A stretch of DNA of 64,000 nucleotides from Streptosporangiaceae bacterium (GCA_019245115.1 JAFARZ010000077.1:1-64000); one strand, 5' to 3'. Shown: positions 9,511 through 17,620, counted from the stretch's first letter. Notes: generated by a model from the letters alone, not told the origin. A program made the numbers and translations.

Positions 9511-9536
9511 GTCCGCGCGTATAACGACTCGGGGCC

Positions 9537-9611
9537 GGCACCGATGGTGCCATCGGCACGCTCGAATCGGACAAATTGCCTTGAATGGCGGCACCGATGG
9601 CCCCATCGGTG
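9537..9611 (+). repeat. Double-palindrome repeat (family member A)
   Basis: Two palindromes flank a short conserved core. The first is CCGATGG-TG-CCATCGG at 9541-9556 and the second is CACCGATGG-CC-CCATCGGTG at 9592-9611. Between them lies GAATCGGACAAAT. A related arrangement, hairpin then GGAACCGGACAAAT then GAATGG and a short GGTGCCAT palindrome, is present on the minus strand at 46755-46850. This suggests a dispersed repetitive extragenic palindrome. The rest of the 576-base gap between lacI and the next gene shows no convincing gene; a 98-residue frame at 9581-9877 looks accidental. Confidence 0.55.
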
Positions 9612-9923
9612 TGCTCGCGGCGGCCGCTTCATCTGAGTTCGCCACAGCGCGGCGCATGGTGGCGAGGACGGCACCGTGGGCCCCCGGCGACATGGGCGAG
9701 CATATCGTAACTGAACGACTACTATCTGTGGTAGTCGGGCGCGGGCGCGAGGATTTTCCCTGGCGGCCGGGGCTCGCAGGAGGGGTTCGCGCTGGCTATG
9801 GCCTGGCTTTGTCACGTATTGGCTGGTCATGGGGGTTAAGCCACCGTTCGTTCGTGATAGATCGTGAATTTGGATGAGTGGACGGGGGTGCGGGCACGTG
9901 CTGGTTTTGCTTGGCGCGGGGGG

Positions 9924-9952
9924 TTGACGTGCGGCTCGCACGTTTCTAACTT
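9924..9952 (+). promoter_or_regulatory. Promoter with operator-like palindrome in the spacer
   Basis: TTGACG (9924-9929) and TAACTT (9947-9952) are separated by exactly 17 bases, giving a good sigma-70-type promoter for the secreted glycosidase-like gene. The spacer carries the palindrome ACGTGCG-GCT-CGCACGT (9927-9943), with seven perfect base pairs per arm. It overlaps the -35 box, a position where a bound LacI-type repressor would exclude RNA polymerase. The regulator's identity is inference; the upstream LacI protein is the obvious candidate. Confidence 0.6.
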
Positions 9953-10086
9953 GAGAAGGCAAAGGATTTCCTTGATGTCCTGCCCCTGGCGAGAAGCCCG
10001 CTGACGCGGAGTTCCCGCGTCTCTCGTCCCCTGCCCGCCACCCGTCGGCGGCGCGTCCCCACACATGCCTACGTGACGAGGAAGTC

Positions 10087-13000
10087 GTGAAGGAATCGCA
10101 CGTGAAAATGGGCCGGCTGATCATCGCAGCATCCGTTGTCGCCGCGCTCGCGGTTGCCACGCCCGCTGCGTCGGCGGCCACCGCCTCCCCAAGCGCCGCA
10201 TCCGCATCCACACCGGCGGCCAGCGGCACGTATCAGCCGCCGCCGAACCTACCGGTCAACTCCTGCCACGACTCCAGCCTGCCGCAGAGCTACGGGACGA
10301 ACTTCCCGGTGCCTTCGGATCCGAACGGGTTCGGGTTCGCGGACCAGTCGGTCATCGGCTGGGAGGGCAACTGGTATGCGCCGTTCGCCTACCTGTCCGG
10401 CTCCTACTTCGCCCGCGGGGTGCCAGTCCACTACGCCCAGCGCGGCACCACGTACTGCGGGGCGATGTACAGCTTCGGCATCTACACCTACGGCTTGGCG
10501 TCGGGCCAGGCACCGGCCGCCGGCTCGGTCCAGTGGACCATGGCCGACGGCTACCTGCCCGCGCTGACCACGTCCTTCACCAGGAACGGCGTTAGTGCCA
10601 CGATCACCGACTTCGCCGACAAGGTGACCATCGGCGGGAGCCCGGTCGAGGTCGTGTACACGCGCGTCACGGCGAAGAACACCGGCACCAGCACGGTGAC
10701 CGTGGACCCCGGCGCCACCGGATCCGGGCTGGTGACGCTGGCCAGCCAGCCGGACTCGCTGGCGCCCGGCGCCTCGGAAACCGACGACTATGCCGCGGCG
10801 GTCGACACCTTCGGCAGCGGAAATGCTTTGCCTACGGTGACAGCCGCGCAGATACCGACGTACAACCAGGCCTTCCGGCAGATGCGGGACTACTGGAACG
10901 ATCGCCTGTCCGTGATCCCGCGGCTGACGCTGCCGAACGTCCCGCTGCCGAACACCAACAACCTGGCCAACCCGGGCACGGCACTTGGCAACGCCTACAA
11001 GGCGGCGTTCGTCTACACCCGGATCGTGCAGTCGGGTGATGCGCCGTTCTCTGGCGCCAACAACTACGACTGGCTGCTCAATCACGACCTGCCCGGCATC
11101 ATGGCCAACCGGTTCGAGCTCGGCGACTTCACCGACGCGCAGAACCTGCTGCTGGACGGACGGATCTCGGAGGACCCGAACTTCGACGAGAAGGGCGCCA
11201 ACTGGTACTGGGACGGCCCGTGGCGCACCCCGGTCGCGTGGGCCGACTACCTGCAGGCCACCAATGACACGACGTTCGTCAAGACGTACTTCCACGACGA
11301 CGCGAGCGCGCCCAGCCAATGGGGTCCCAGTCTTTACACCCTGATGCACACCGACTACCTGGCCCAGCTCGACTCGAGCACGGGCTACCTGCAGTCCTCC
11401 TTCGACAATGACTCGGGTGGCGTGTGGCTGTTCGACGACGAGACGGCGCTGGCCGGGCTGGCCGCGTACCGCTACATCGCCGGCCGGATCGGCGACAGCG
11501 CCGAAGCGCAGTGGGCGGCGACGGCGTACACCAACCTGCTCAACGCCACCAACAAGGGCCTCGCCGCCAATGAGAGCGCTAACAACTTCGACTTCCTGCC
11601 CTGTGAGGTGAACCAGCCGGTCAGCGCCGACCGGTGCGGCGCCCCGAACGACGCGAACTGGGCGTCCCAGGCGCTGTGGGGCGAGAACGTGTGGGACGTT
11701 CTGCTGCAGGGCGGCACGCTGAACGGCGTACTCGGCGACCCGGCGCAGACCGACAACCTGTACGAAATGGGCTTCTCCCGGCTCAACGGCACCGGCGTGC
11801 CATACCCGAGTTTCGGTGCCTACACCGGTTACAGCGTCGCGCTCAACACCGGGTATGCCGCGGCGGCGCTGTACGGCGATCAGTACCGCGACCTGCCGAT
11901 CACCAGCTACGCGTGGCAGATCGCGACCACGACCGGCGGCCCGAACGCCTGGTGGGAGGCCAACGGATCCGCGCCCGATCCGAACAACCCGTGGCAGGGC
12001 AGCCACGCCGCACCGGAGTTCGGCGCGGTTCCGTACGCCTGGCCGATGGCGGGCCAGACCCAGACCCTGCTCGAATCGCTGGCCGCGACCGGGCGGACCC
12101 CGGATGGCGGCACGGTGCTGTACGTCGGCCGGGGCGTCCCGGACGCGTGGCTCACCCAAGGTCAGACCGTGGCGGTCGACAACCTCACCGCGTCCTACGA
12201 CGTTCGTTCCGGGCGCCGGGCCACGTACGGGGTGCGGATCCAGGCCCGCGGTGATCACGCCGTGGCCGTCATGCTGACCGGGGCCGTCCCCACGAACGAC
12301 GTCCAGGTCCAGCTCCCCGCGTTCGCCAGCGCGGGCGTGCGGGACGTCGAAGGCGGCCGGTACGATCCGGCCACGCACACCGTCACCATGGACGGGCGGG
12401 AAGCCGTGATACAGCTTGGCGACTCGGCGCGGCCGGCGCTCACCGTCGAGACGGCCAGCACGGTACCCGGCCAGCACGCTCAGCCGACGCTGACGTCGGG
12501 CGTGCCGACCACGGCAGCCACCACCGTCACCAACGACGGCCACACGAATCTCACCAATGTGAAGCTGTCACTGAGCACCCCGTCTGGCTGGACCGCCACC
12601 ACGACCAGCCCGACCAGCTTCGCGACCCTGACACCCGGCCAGACGCAGACCGTGACCTGGAAGATCACCCCGGCAGCCAAGGCCAACGGCGGCGCGGGCG
12701 TGGTGATCAACGCCAGCTACGCCGCACCGGACAGCGCCTCCGGCAGCGCTTCGGCGGAACAGTGGGTGCACGCGCAGCCGCCGCTGCCGTTGCCGGCCGG
12801 CGCCACCGACCTGGCGCTGACCGCGACAGCGTCGGCTTCGTACACATCGCCATGGACGTCGGTGTCCGCGATCAACAATGGCATCTACCCGGTCCAGTCG
12901 AGCGACGACAGCAACCTCACCCCGTACTGGGGCTGCTGGCCGCAGCAGGGCACCCAGTGGGTCGAACTGGACTGGAGCTCCCCGGTCACGACCAATGGCA

Positions 13001-13248
13001 GCGACGTCTACTTCGCCGACGACGGTGGCGGGTTGCGGCTGCCAACGTCCTGGACGATCCAGTACTGGAACGGCACCGCCTTCGTCGACGTGCCGAACCC
13101 CAGTGCTTACAACGCGGCGGACGACACATTCAACCATGTCACGTTCGGCTCCGTGACCACGACCAAGCTGCGCGTCGCGCTGGACAGCGGCCCCGCTTCA
13201 TACGGCATGATCCAGTGGGTCGTCCCCAGCATCCCCGCGAGTTCCTGA
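10087..13248 (+). CDS. Secreted multidomain glycosidase-like protein (NEW3 and discoidin-like C-terminus)
   Basis: This 1053-residue exported protein has a Sec signal peptide and an Ala/Ser-rich stretch in its first 45 residues. Residues about 45-230 form a beta-rich domain. Residues about 255-690 look like an (alpha/alpha)6 six-hairpin glycosidase barrel, with several Trp/Asp-rich motifs such as KGANWYWDGPWRTPVAWADY. Residues about 790-890 resemble the NPCBM-associated NEW3 domain of alpha-galactosidases, and the last 140 residues resemble an F5/8 type C (discoidin-like) sugar-binding module. The sugar released cannot be read from the sequence. GTG at 10087 has GAGGAAG very close; GTG 10102 and ATG 10108, behind AAGGAA, are alternatives. 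The upstream palindrome suggests sugar-dependent control. Confidence 0.75.
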   Translation: MKESHVKMGRLIIAASVVAALAVATPAASAATASPSAASASTPAASGTYQPPPNLPVNSCHDSSLPQSYGTNFPVPSDPNGFGFADQSVIGWEGNWYAPFAYLSGSYFARGVPVHYAQRGTTYCGAMYSFGIYTYGLASGQAPAAGSVQWTMADGYLPALTTSFTRNGVSATITDFADKVTIGGSPVEVVYTRVTAKNTGTSTVTVDPGATGSGLVTLASQPDSLAPGASETDDYAAAVDTFGSGNALPTVTAAQIPTYNQAFRQMRDYWNDRLSVIPRLTLPNVPLPNTNNLANPGTALGNAYKAAFVYTRIVQSGDAPFSGANNYDWLLNHDLPGIMANRFELGDFTDAQNLLLDGRISEDPNFDEKGANWYWDGPWRTPVAWADYLQATNDTTFVKTYFHDDASAPSQWGPSLYTLMHTDYLAQLDSSTGYLQSSFDNDSGGVWLFDDETALAGLAAYRYIAGRIGDSAEAQWAATAYTNLLNATNKGLAANESANNFDFLPCEVNQPVSADRCGAPNDANWASQALWGENVWDVLLQGGTLNGVLGDPAQTDNLYEMGFSRLNGTGVPYPSFGAYTGYSVALNTGYAAAALYGDQYRDLPITSYAWQIATTTGGPNAWWEANGSAPDPNNPWQGSHAAPEFGAVPYAWPMAGQTQTLLESLAATGRTPDGGTVLYVGRGVPDAWLTQGQTVAVDNLTASYDVRSGRRATYGVRIQARGDHAVAVMLTGAVPTNDVQVQLPAFASAGVRDVEGGRYDPATHTVTMDGREAVIQLGDSARPALTVETASTVPGQHAQPTLTSGVPTTAATTVTNDGHTNLTNVKLSLSTPSGWTATTTSPTSFATLTPGQTQTVTWKITPAAKANGGAGVVINASYAAPDSASGSASAEQWVHAQPPLPLPAGATDLALTATASASYTSPWTSVSAINNGIYPVQSSDDSNLTPYWGCWPQQGTQWVELDWSSPVTTNGSDVYFADDGGGLRLPTSWTIQYWNGTAFVDVPNPSAYNAADDTFNHVTFGSVTTTKLRVALDSGPASYGMIQWVVPSIPASS

Positions 13249-13318
13249 CCAGAATCTCATTGACGTAAATAGCGAGAGAAGGCCAGAGCAATATGAAGCT
13301 TGAATAGACAGATACACG

Positions 13319-13552
13319 TTGGCGCCGCGGCGGCCGGGGGCACTCCTGGCCGCCGCCGGGTGCGCGTCTTCGGGGTCGCCGGGTCCGTCGGCGGCGGCCC
13401 CGAAGAGCAGCACCTCCACCGGCAACGCGACGGTCCAGTTCTGGGCGCGGGCCGTATCCAAGACACTGGCCCAGAAACTGGTCAATGAATTCAACGCGAG
13501 CCATAAGAGCCTGACGGTCAAGCTCATCCTGACGTCGATCAACGACGACGTT
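13319..13552 (+). pseudogene. 5' fragment of a sugar-binding lipoprotein gene
   Basis: About 78 codons encode the end of a lipoprotein signal (LLAAAGC lipobox), a Ser/Pro tether and the first strand-helix unit of a family 1 solute-binding protein. The match to that family stops at INDDV, where family members continue with a second helix. From there the sequence is a 21-bp tandem array. The region before the lipobox lacks a normal basic, hydrophobic signal start, so both ends are damaged. No permease genes follow. It is a remnant of a second sugar importer rather than a working gene. Confidence 0.7.
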
Positions 13553-13712
13553 GGTCGCCGGTTTTATCGTGAGCGGCCGCCGGCCTATCGTGAGCGGGCG
13601 CGGGTTTATCGTGAGCGGGCGCCGGTTTATCGTGAGCGGGCGCCGGTTTATCGTGAGCGGGCGCCGGTTTATCGTGAGCGGGCGCCGGTTTATCATGAGC
13701 GGGCGCCGGTTT
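13553..13712 (+). repeat. 21-bp tandem array (seven units plus a partial one)
   Basis: Seven consecutive 21-base units with consensus CGGGCGCCGGTTTATCGTGAG run from 13553 to 13699, followed by a partial unit. The inner units are identical and the outer ones diverge, as expected for slippage or unequal crossover. Because 21 is a multiple of three, the array stays open in all frames and reads as a seven-residue repeat (YRERAPV) in frame with the broken lipoprotein. A single TATCGTGAGCGG unit occurs at 32028, in front of the same type of downstream hairpin. Confidence 0.92.
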
Positions 13713-13767
13713 GCAGGGATATGGCCGTTATGTGCGCAGCAGTTGCGCTGGACGACGCGGACAAAAA

Positions 13768-13822
13768 GAGCCTCACGGAAGAAAGGGCGCCGGTTTCCGG
13801 CGCCTTTTCTTCCAGGGGGCTC
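13768..13822 (+). terminator. Long hairpin between convergent genes (dispersed family, copy 1)
   Basis: The core is GGAAGAAAGGGCGCCGG, a TTT loop, and CCGGCGCCTTTTCTTCC (13777-13813): 17 paired positions with one mismatch. Outer GAGCC and GGCTC sequences can extend the stem. A-rich and T-rich flanks make it look like a bidirectional intrinsic terminator, which suits its place between a plus-strand gene and the minus-strand DUF1707 gene. Close relatives lie at 23912, 32107 and 39630, so it also belongs to a dispersed repeat family. Confidence 0.75.
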
Positions 13823-13928
13823 CTAATTTCCGCAGGTTGCTGGCCCATGTGCCCGCTATGCGGCGATATGCGTGCGCTTCCCAGGCTGGCGGGGCATTTC
13901 CATGACGGCTCCAGCGTCCGGAGCGACC

Positions 13929-14624
13929 CTATCCCGGGCTGTCCAATGCGGCGTTCTGGCCGGATTCAAGCTTGTCCGGAGTTTCAGCAGGCTTACTCTT
14001 ACGGGCTTTGCGCTTGACGTCGACCGCACCCCAGAACGCCACTCCGTTGATGACGATCTTCGGTGCTCCGGGTTGTCCAGTACCGGTCGGTCCATGCTCG
14101 AACGCGCCCATCACCCCGACGCCGGTGACATGTACCTCGGCATCATCCGGAACGATGACGCAGATGCCGCCCATGATGGTGACCGCGTGGATATTGACGA
14201 CGCGTTCGGCAAACCGCGCCTCCCGCAGGTCAATCTCTCCGCCGCCCATGATCGCCACGGCGGTGAAGTTCGCGGGTACCACCCAGGCGCCCTTGCGGGT
14301 GAATCCACCCATGATCGCTACGGCGGCGCTGGAGCTCGGCTGGCCGCCGAACCGGTCAGCCGCGGTGGCGGCGGTGGCGGCGGTGGCGGGAGACGCGGCC
14401 GGCGCGGAGGCGCGTGCCATCTCGCTGTGCGGCAAGTCCTGGACGATCGGTTCGAGTTCGCCGTAGGTCTTGGCCGCGTACACGGCCTCCAGGCGCTGGT
14501 CGAGTTCGTCCATATCTAGCCGGCCATCGCCGGCTGCCTCACGCAGTATCTCTGCGGTGTGCTCGCGATCGCGATCGGAAACGCGGAGGCTCTTCGGATC
14601 CGAGCCCGCCGGGAGAGTGGTCAT
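13929..14624 (-). CDS. DUF1707 / LiaF-like C-terminal domain protein
   Basis: This 231-residue protein starts with the DUF1707 motif (SLRVSDRDREHTAEILREA, then GRLDMDELDQRLEAVY). An Ala/Thr linker follows, then three AIMGG/TIMGG-containing beta repeats typical of the cell-wall-active antibiotic response (LiaF-like) C-terminal domain. No membrane segment is seen, so it is probably cytoplasmic or peripheral. Proteins of this kind are common in actinobacteria and are tentatively linked to envelope stress sensing; no activity is established. It diverges from the HTH/Clp-N pair across two palindromes that may control both directions. Confidence 0.85.
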   Translation of the reverse strand: MTTLPAGSDPKSLRVSDRDREHTAEILREAAGDGRLDMDELDQRLEAVYAAKTYGELEPIVQDLPHSEMARASAPAASPATAATAATAADRFGGQPSSSAAVAIMGGFTRKGAWVVPANFTAVAIMGGGEIDLREARFAERVVNIHAVTIMGGICVIVPDDAEVHVTGVGVMGAFEHGPTGTGQPGAPKIVINGVAFWGAVDVKRKARKSKPAETPDKLESGQNAALDSPG

Positions 14625-14664
14625 ATGCAGAGCCTAGGCCGGTGCGGGCGCTCCGGGATAGCAT

Positions 14665-14711
14665 CGTCAGCAGATGTTGACGGCTCCGCATGCGTCAGCA
14701 TATGCTGACGC
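14665..14711. promoter_or_regulatory. Two CGTCAGCA-type palindromes between divergent genes
   Basis: The sequence GCGTCAGCATATGCTGACGC (14692-14711) is a perfect 20-base palindrome. A related imperfect site, CGTCAGCAGATGTTGACG, lies at 14665-14682, with its core 28 bases away. Both sit in the 89-base gap between the DUF1707 gene and the HTH gene and end just before the HTH gene's ATG at 14714. This is the classic position for autoregulation by a dimeric helix-turn-helix protein, possibly the small protein encoded next to it. Confidence 0.7.
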
Positions 14712-14713
14712 AC

Positions 14714-14935
14714 ATGGAAACGACTGTCCAGATCGCTGAAGGCGCCGCCAGCCAGGATCCCGAGGTCGGCCTGCGCGCGGTCGCCTCCCTTCGCGCCCTA
14801 GCCGAACGGCTGGAACTGCTTCAGGTCCAGAACGCCCGGGACCTCGGCTGGTCCTGGCAGGAAATCGCGAGCCGCCTCGGCGTCACCAAGCAGACCGTCC
14901 ACCGCAAATACGGCCGCCTGACCGGGAGGCGATGA
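14714..14935 (+). CDS. Small helix-turn-helix regulator paired with Clp-N protein
   Basis: The 73-residue protein has a sigma-region-4-like helix-turn-helix near its C-terminus (SWQEIASRLGVTKQTVHRKYG). The ATG at 14714 is chosen because earlier ATGs at 14690 and 14702 lie within or upstream of a perfect palindrome. No good Shine-Dalgarno sequence precedes it, so a leaderless or near-leaderless message is possible. Its stop overlaps the next ATG (ATGATG), and this HTH plus Clp-N pairing recurs in actinobacteria. It is a likely transcription factor for this pair and perhaps for the divergent DUF1707 gene. Confidence 0.82.
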   Translation: METTVQIAEGAASQDPEVGLRAVASLRALAERLELLQVQNARDLGWSWQEIASRLGVTKQTVHRKYGRLTGRR

Positions 14936-15660
14936 TGTTCGAGCGCTTCACCGACAACGCCCGGAACGTCGTCTTCCAAGCCCAGGAGGGCGCCCGGCGT
15001 CTTGGCCATACCTACATCGGCTGCGAGCATCTGCTGCTGGCCGCGGCATCCGCCGCGGACGGCGAGCCGGCCGGCGCGGTCCTGCGTGAGCACGGCATCA
15101 CACCCGAGCTCATCCGGGCCGAGATAGTGCACATGATCGGCCACCGACCGACGAGCGATCCATTGAGTGGCCTGGACAGCGAGGCGCTGGCCGCCATCGG
15201 CATCGACCTGGATGTGGTGCGTGCCCGCATCGAGGCCGCGTTCGGGCCGGATGCCATCCACCGAGCCATCATGGCTCACCGGCGGGATACCGCCGCCCGC
15301 AGGCGGCCGGCCTGGTCCAAGGGACCTGTCGCGGAGCTTACCCGCCGTTGGCGTCGTCGTCGTGGGCGCCGCCACATCCCGCTTTCGCCACGTCCCGCTC
15401 TCGCTCGACCTCTGCATCTGCTCCACCCCGGACCGCCTCCGCGCGGCCACATCCCGTTTACACCCCGCGCGAAGAAGAGCCTCGCGCTCTCCCTGCGCGA
15501 GGCGGAGGCGCTGCACGACAACTACATCGGCGTGCAGCATCTACTCCTCGCTCAGCTCGCCATGAAGGACGGCATGTCACCGCGGATCCTGTCCGCGCTC
15601 GGCGTGTCCGGCGAATCACTGCGCGCCGACATCCTCGCCCGCTACCGCAAGGCGAGCTGA
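14932..15660 (+). CDS. Clp N-terminal (Clp R) domain protein
   Basis: The 242-residue protein has two Clp repeat units without any AAA ATPase domain. The first is FERFTDNARNVVFQAQEGAR with HTYIGCEHLLLA (residues about 2-75). The second is FTPRAKKSLALSLREAEAL with YIGVQHLLLA (residues about 175-235). The middle is Arg/Pro-rich and looks disordered. In ClpC the same domain binds adaptors and substrates, so this stand-alone version may act as an adaptor or decoy. It is translationally coupled to the HTH gene by overlapping codons. Confidence 0.85.
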   Translation: MMFERFTDNARNVVFQAQEGARRLGHTYIGCEHLLLAAASAADGEPAGAVLREHGITPELIRAEIVHMIGHRPTSDPLSGLDSEALAAIGIDLDVVRARIEAAFGPDAIHRAIMAHRRDTAARRRPAWSKGPVAELTRRWRRRRGRRHIPLSPRPALARPLHLLHPGPPPRGHIPFTPRAKKSLALSLREAEALHDNYIGVQHLLLAQLAMKDGMSPRILSALGVSGESLRADILARYRKAS

Positions 15661-15854
15661 CCGCAAGGCGAGCTGGCCCGCGGACAAACCTCGCAAACAA
15701 ATCAGTTGCCCGCTGCCGCGAGCGCATGCGAGGCTACCGCTGTCCGTTGCTGGCTGCTGCCAGCTGAGCGAAGGGAGGCGCCAGATGCCTAGGCCCGTCG
15801 TGGGCACGTTCTCGCCCGCCCTTGTAACAGCTCAGCTGAGGAGCACCATTACCC

Positions 15855-16862
15855 GTGCACGACTATTCCTTCGCATACAACAACAAGTTCTCGTCCCGCC
15901 GCGGTAAGCAGCGGTACGACGACGAGGAAACCTTCGCCAAACGCGATCGCCACCGGAAATCCCTCCCCTCGATCGAGTCCTTCGACGCTACTGACGGGCT
16001 GCCTGAAGGTGACCGGTGGTCCACCTGGGATCAATCGACGCCGACCGAACGGGGGCCGGCGCCACACCCGGACTGGCTGGTCACCGACCTGGCCGCGGTC
16101 GATACCGAACTGGGTTTGCTGAAGACCGGCAAGGAGGCCGACGTCTTCCTGCTCCGGCGCGGCGTGCCGGACTCCCACCGGTCCCAGCCGGACTCCGACC
16201 GGTCCCGGCCGGACTCCGACCGGTCCCCGTCGGACTCCGCCCGGTCCTGTCTGCTGGCTGCCAAGCGGTACCGGTCTGCGGAGCACCGGATGTTCCACCG
16301 CGACAGCGGGTACCTGGAAGGGCGCCGGACCCGGGAATCGCGGGTCAACCGGGCGATGTCAAGCCGCAGTTCGTTCGGGCGCGAGGCCATATCGGGTCAG
16401 TGGGCCTACGCCGAGTTTGGCGCCCTGACCAGGCTGTACACAGCGGGCGTGCCGGTTCCCTACCCGGTGCAGGTCCTCGGCACCGAACTGCTGCTTGAGT
16501 TCATCGGGGCACCTGATGGCACGGCAGCACCACGGCTCGCCGAAACCAGGCCGACGCCGACGGAACTCGTGAATCTCTGGGAGCAGCTGGTCGACGCACT
16601 GATTATTCTCGCCGGCGACGGCGTGGCCCACGGCGATCTGTCCGCCTACAACCTGCTCGTGCATGACGGCCGCCTCGTGATGATCGACCTGCCGCAGGTG
16701 GTGGACGTGATCGCCAATCCTCGCGGCGCGTGGTTCCTGGAGCGCGACGCCATGAACGTGGCAAGGTGGTTCACCGCGCACGGCCTGGATGCGGCCCGGC
16801 CCAAAACCGATCCGGCCGAGCTGGTTGCCCTGCTACGCCGGGAGGCACGGTTGGCGGACTAG
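15855..16862 (+). CDS. RIO-type atypical serine/threonine kinase
   Basis: This 335-residue protein carries RIO1-family kinase motifs: the phosphate-binding segment LKTGKEADVFLL (about residue 92), an ATP-lysine region (AAKRYR), the catalytic loop HGDLSAYNLLV (about residue 259) and the metal-binding IDLPQ (about residue 276). The family is archaeal/eukaryotic in origin, where it works in ribosome maturation, but bacterial copies exist and their targets are unknown. Between the nucleotide loop and the lysine lies a Ser/Asp/Arg insertion built from a short tandem DNA repeat (about 16180-16250). The start is GTG with TGAGGAG upstream at wide spacing. Confidence 0.83.
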   Translation: MHDYSFAYNNKFSSRRGKQRYDDEETFAKRDRHRKSLPSIESFDATDGLPEGDRWSTWDQSTPTERGPAPHPDWLVTDLAAVDTELGLLKTGKEADVFLLRRGVPDSHRSQPDSDRSRPDSDRSPSDSARSCLLAAKRYRSAEHRMFHRDSGYLEGRRTRESRVNRAMSSRSSFGREAISGQWAYAEFGALTRLYTAGVPVPYPVQVLGTELLLEFIGAPDGTAAPRLAETRPTPTELVNLWEQLVDALIILAGDGVAHGDLSAYNLLVHDGRLVMIDLPQVVDVIANPRGAWFLERDAMNVARWFTAHGLDAARPKTDPAELVALLRREARLAD

Positions 16863-17620
16863 CCTTCCGCCTCCGTGTCCGCGGCCACCACGCTCTCCGC
16901 GGCCACCACGCTCTCGGCGGCTACTGGCCCAACGTTCACTGGCCGGGCCGGCTTCTTGAACGTGAGTCGGCCGTTCTTCATGACCCCGATCCGCTGCGCC
17001 CGCCTGGCGACCGAGCTGTCGTGCGTGACCAGCACCATGGTCAGGCCACGTTCACGCCAGAGCTGCTCGAGCAGCCCGATGATCTCGTCGCGGGTGTCCT
17101 CGTCAAGGTTGCCGGTGGGCTCGTCGGCCAGCAGCACCTTCGGCTCCTTGACCAGGGCACGCGCGATCGCGACCCGTTGCTGCTGACCGCCGGACAGTTC
17201 GCCCGGCACGTGCCGCAGCCGGTCTCCGAGGCCGAGCGACTCCAGAGCGGCGGCCGCCCGCAGGCGGCGCGAGGGCGCCGGGACACGCAGCGGGACCAGC
17301 GCGGCCTCCACGTTCTCCTGAGCCGACAGCGTCGGCACCAGGTTGAACGTCTGGAAGACGAATCCGATCGATGCGGCACGTACCCGGGTCACCTCGGTCT
17401 CCCGGAGCTGGGCCAGGTCGCGGCCGTCGAAGTCCACTATGCCGGCCGACGGCCGGTCCAGCCCGCCCAGGATCTGCAGCAGCGTGGACTTACCGTGCCC
17501 GGTCGGGCCCTGAATGGCCAGCCATTCGCCGTCCTCCACCACCAGGTCCACGCCGCGCAGCGCGGCGACCGAGCCGCGGCCCTTCTGATAGTTCTTGGTA
17601 ACGCCACTGAGCTTGTACAA
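16859..17620 (-). CDS. ABC transporter ATPase (MacB/LolD type)
   Basis: The 253-residue ATPase partners the FtsX-like permease encoded just upstream. Walker A is GPTGHGKST, with His where most relatives have Ser. The signature is LSGGQQQRVAIARAL, Walker B is VLLADEPTGNLD and the H-loop is VTHDSSVA. The TTG at 17620 is chosen: GGAGG lies six bases upstream, and a longer frame would overlap the permease. The C-terminal tail has a short repeat (VVAAES twice). Such pairs export peptides, lipoproteins or drugs, or transmit envelope signals; the substrate is unknown. The end overlaps the RIO gene by four bases. Confidence 0.9.
   Translation of the reverse strand: MYKLSGVTKNYQKGRGSVAALRGVDLVVEDGEWLAIQGPTGHGKSTLLQILGGLDRPSAGIVDFDGRDLAQLRETEVTRVRAASIGFVFQTFNLVPTLSAQENVEAALVPLRVPAPSRRLRAAAALESLGLGDRLRHVPGELSGGQQQRVAIARALVKEPKVLLADEPTGNLDEDTRDEIIGLLEQLWRERGLTMVLVTHDSSVARRAQRIGVMKNGRLTFKKPARPVNVGPVAAESVVAAESVVAADTEAEG

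Noticed and set aside
9581-9877. 98-residue open frame after lacI
   Set aside because: It begins inside a palindromic repeat, has no ribosome-binding site and its composition looks like chance high-GC reading.
13553-13712. 21-bp tandem array considered as a CRISPR array
   Set aside because: The units are contiguous with no unique spacers and no cas genes are present.
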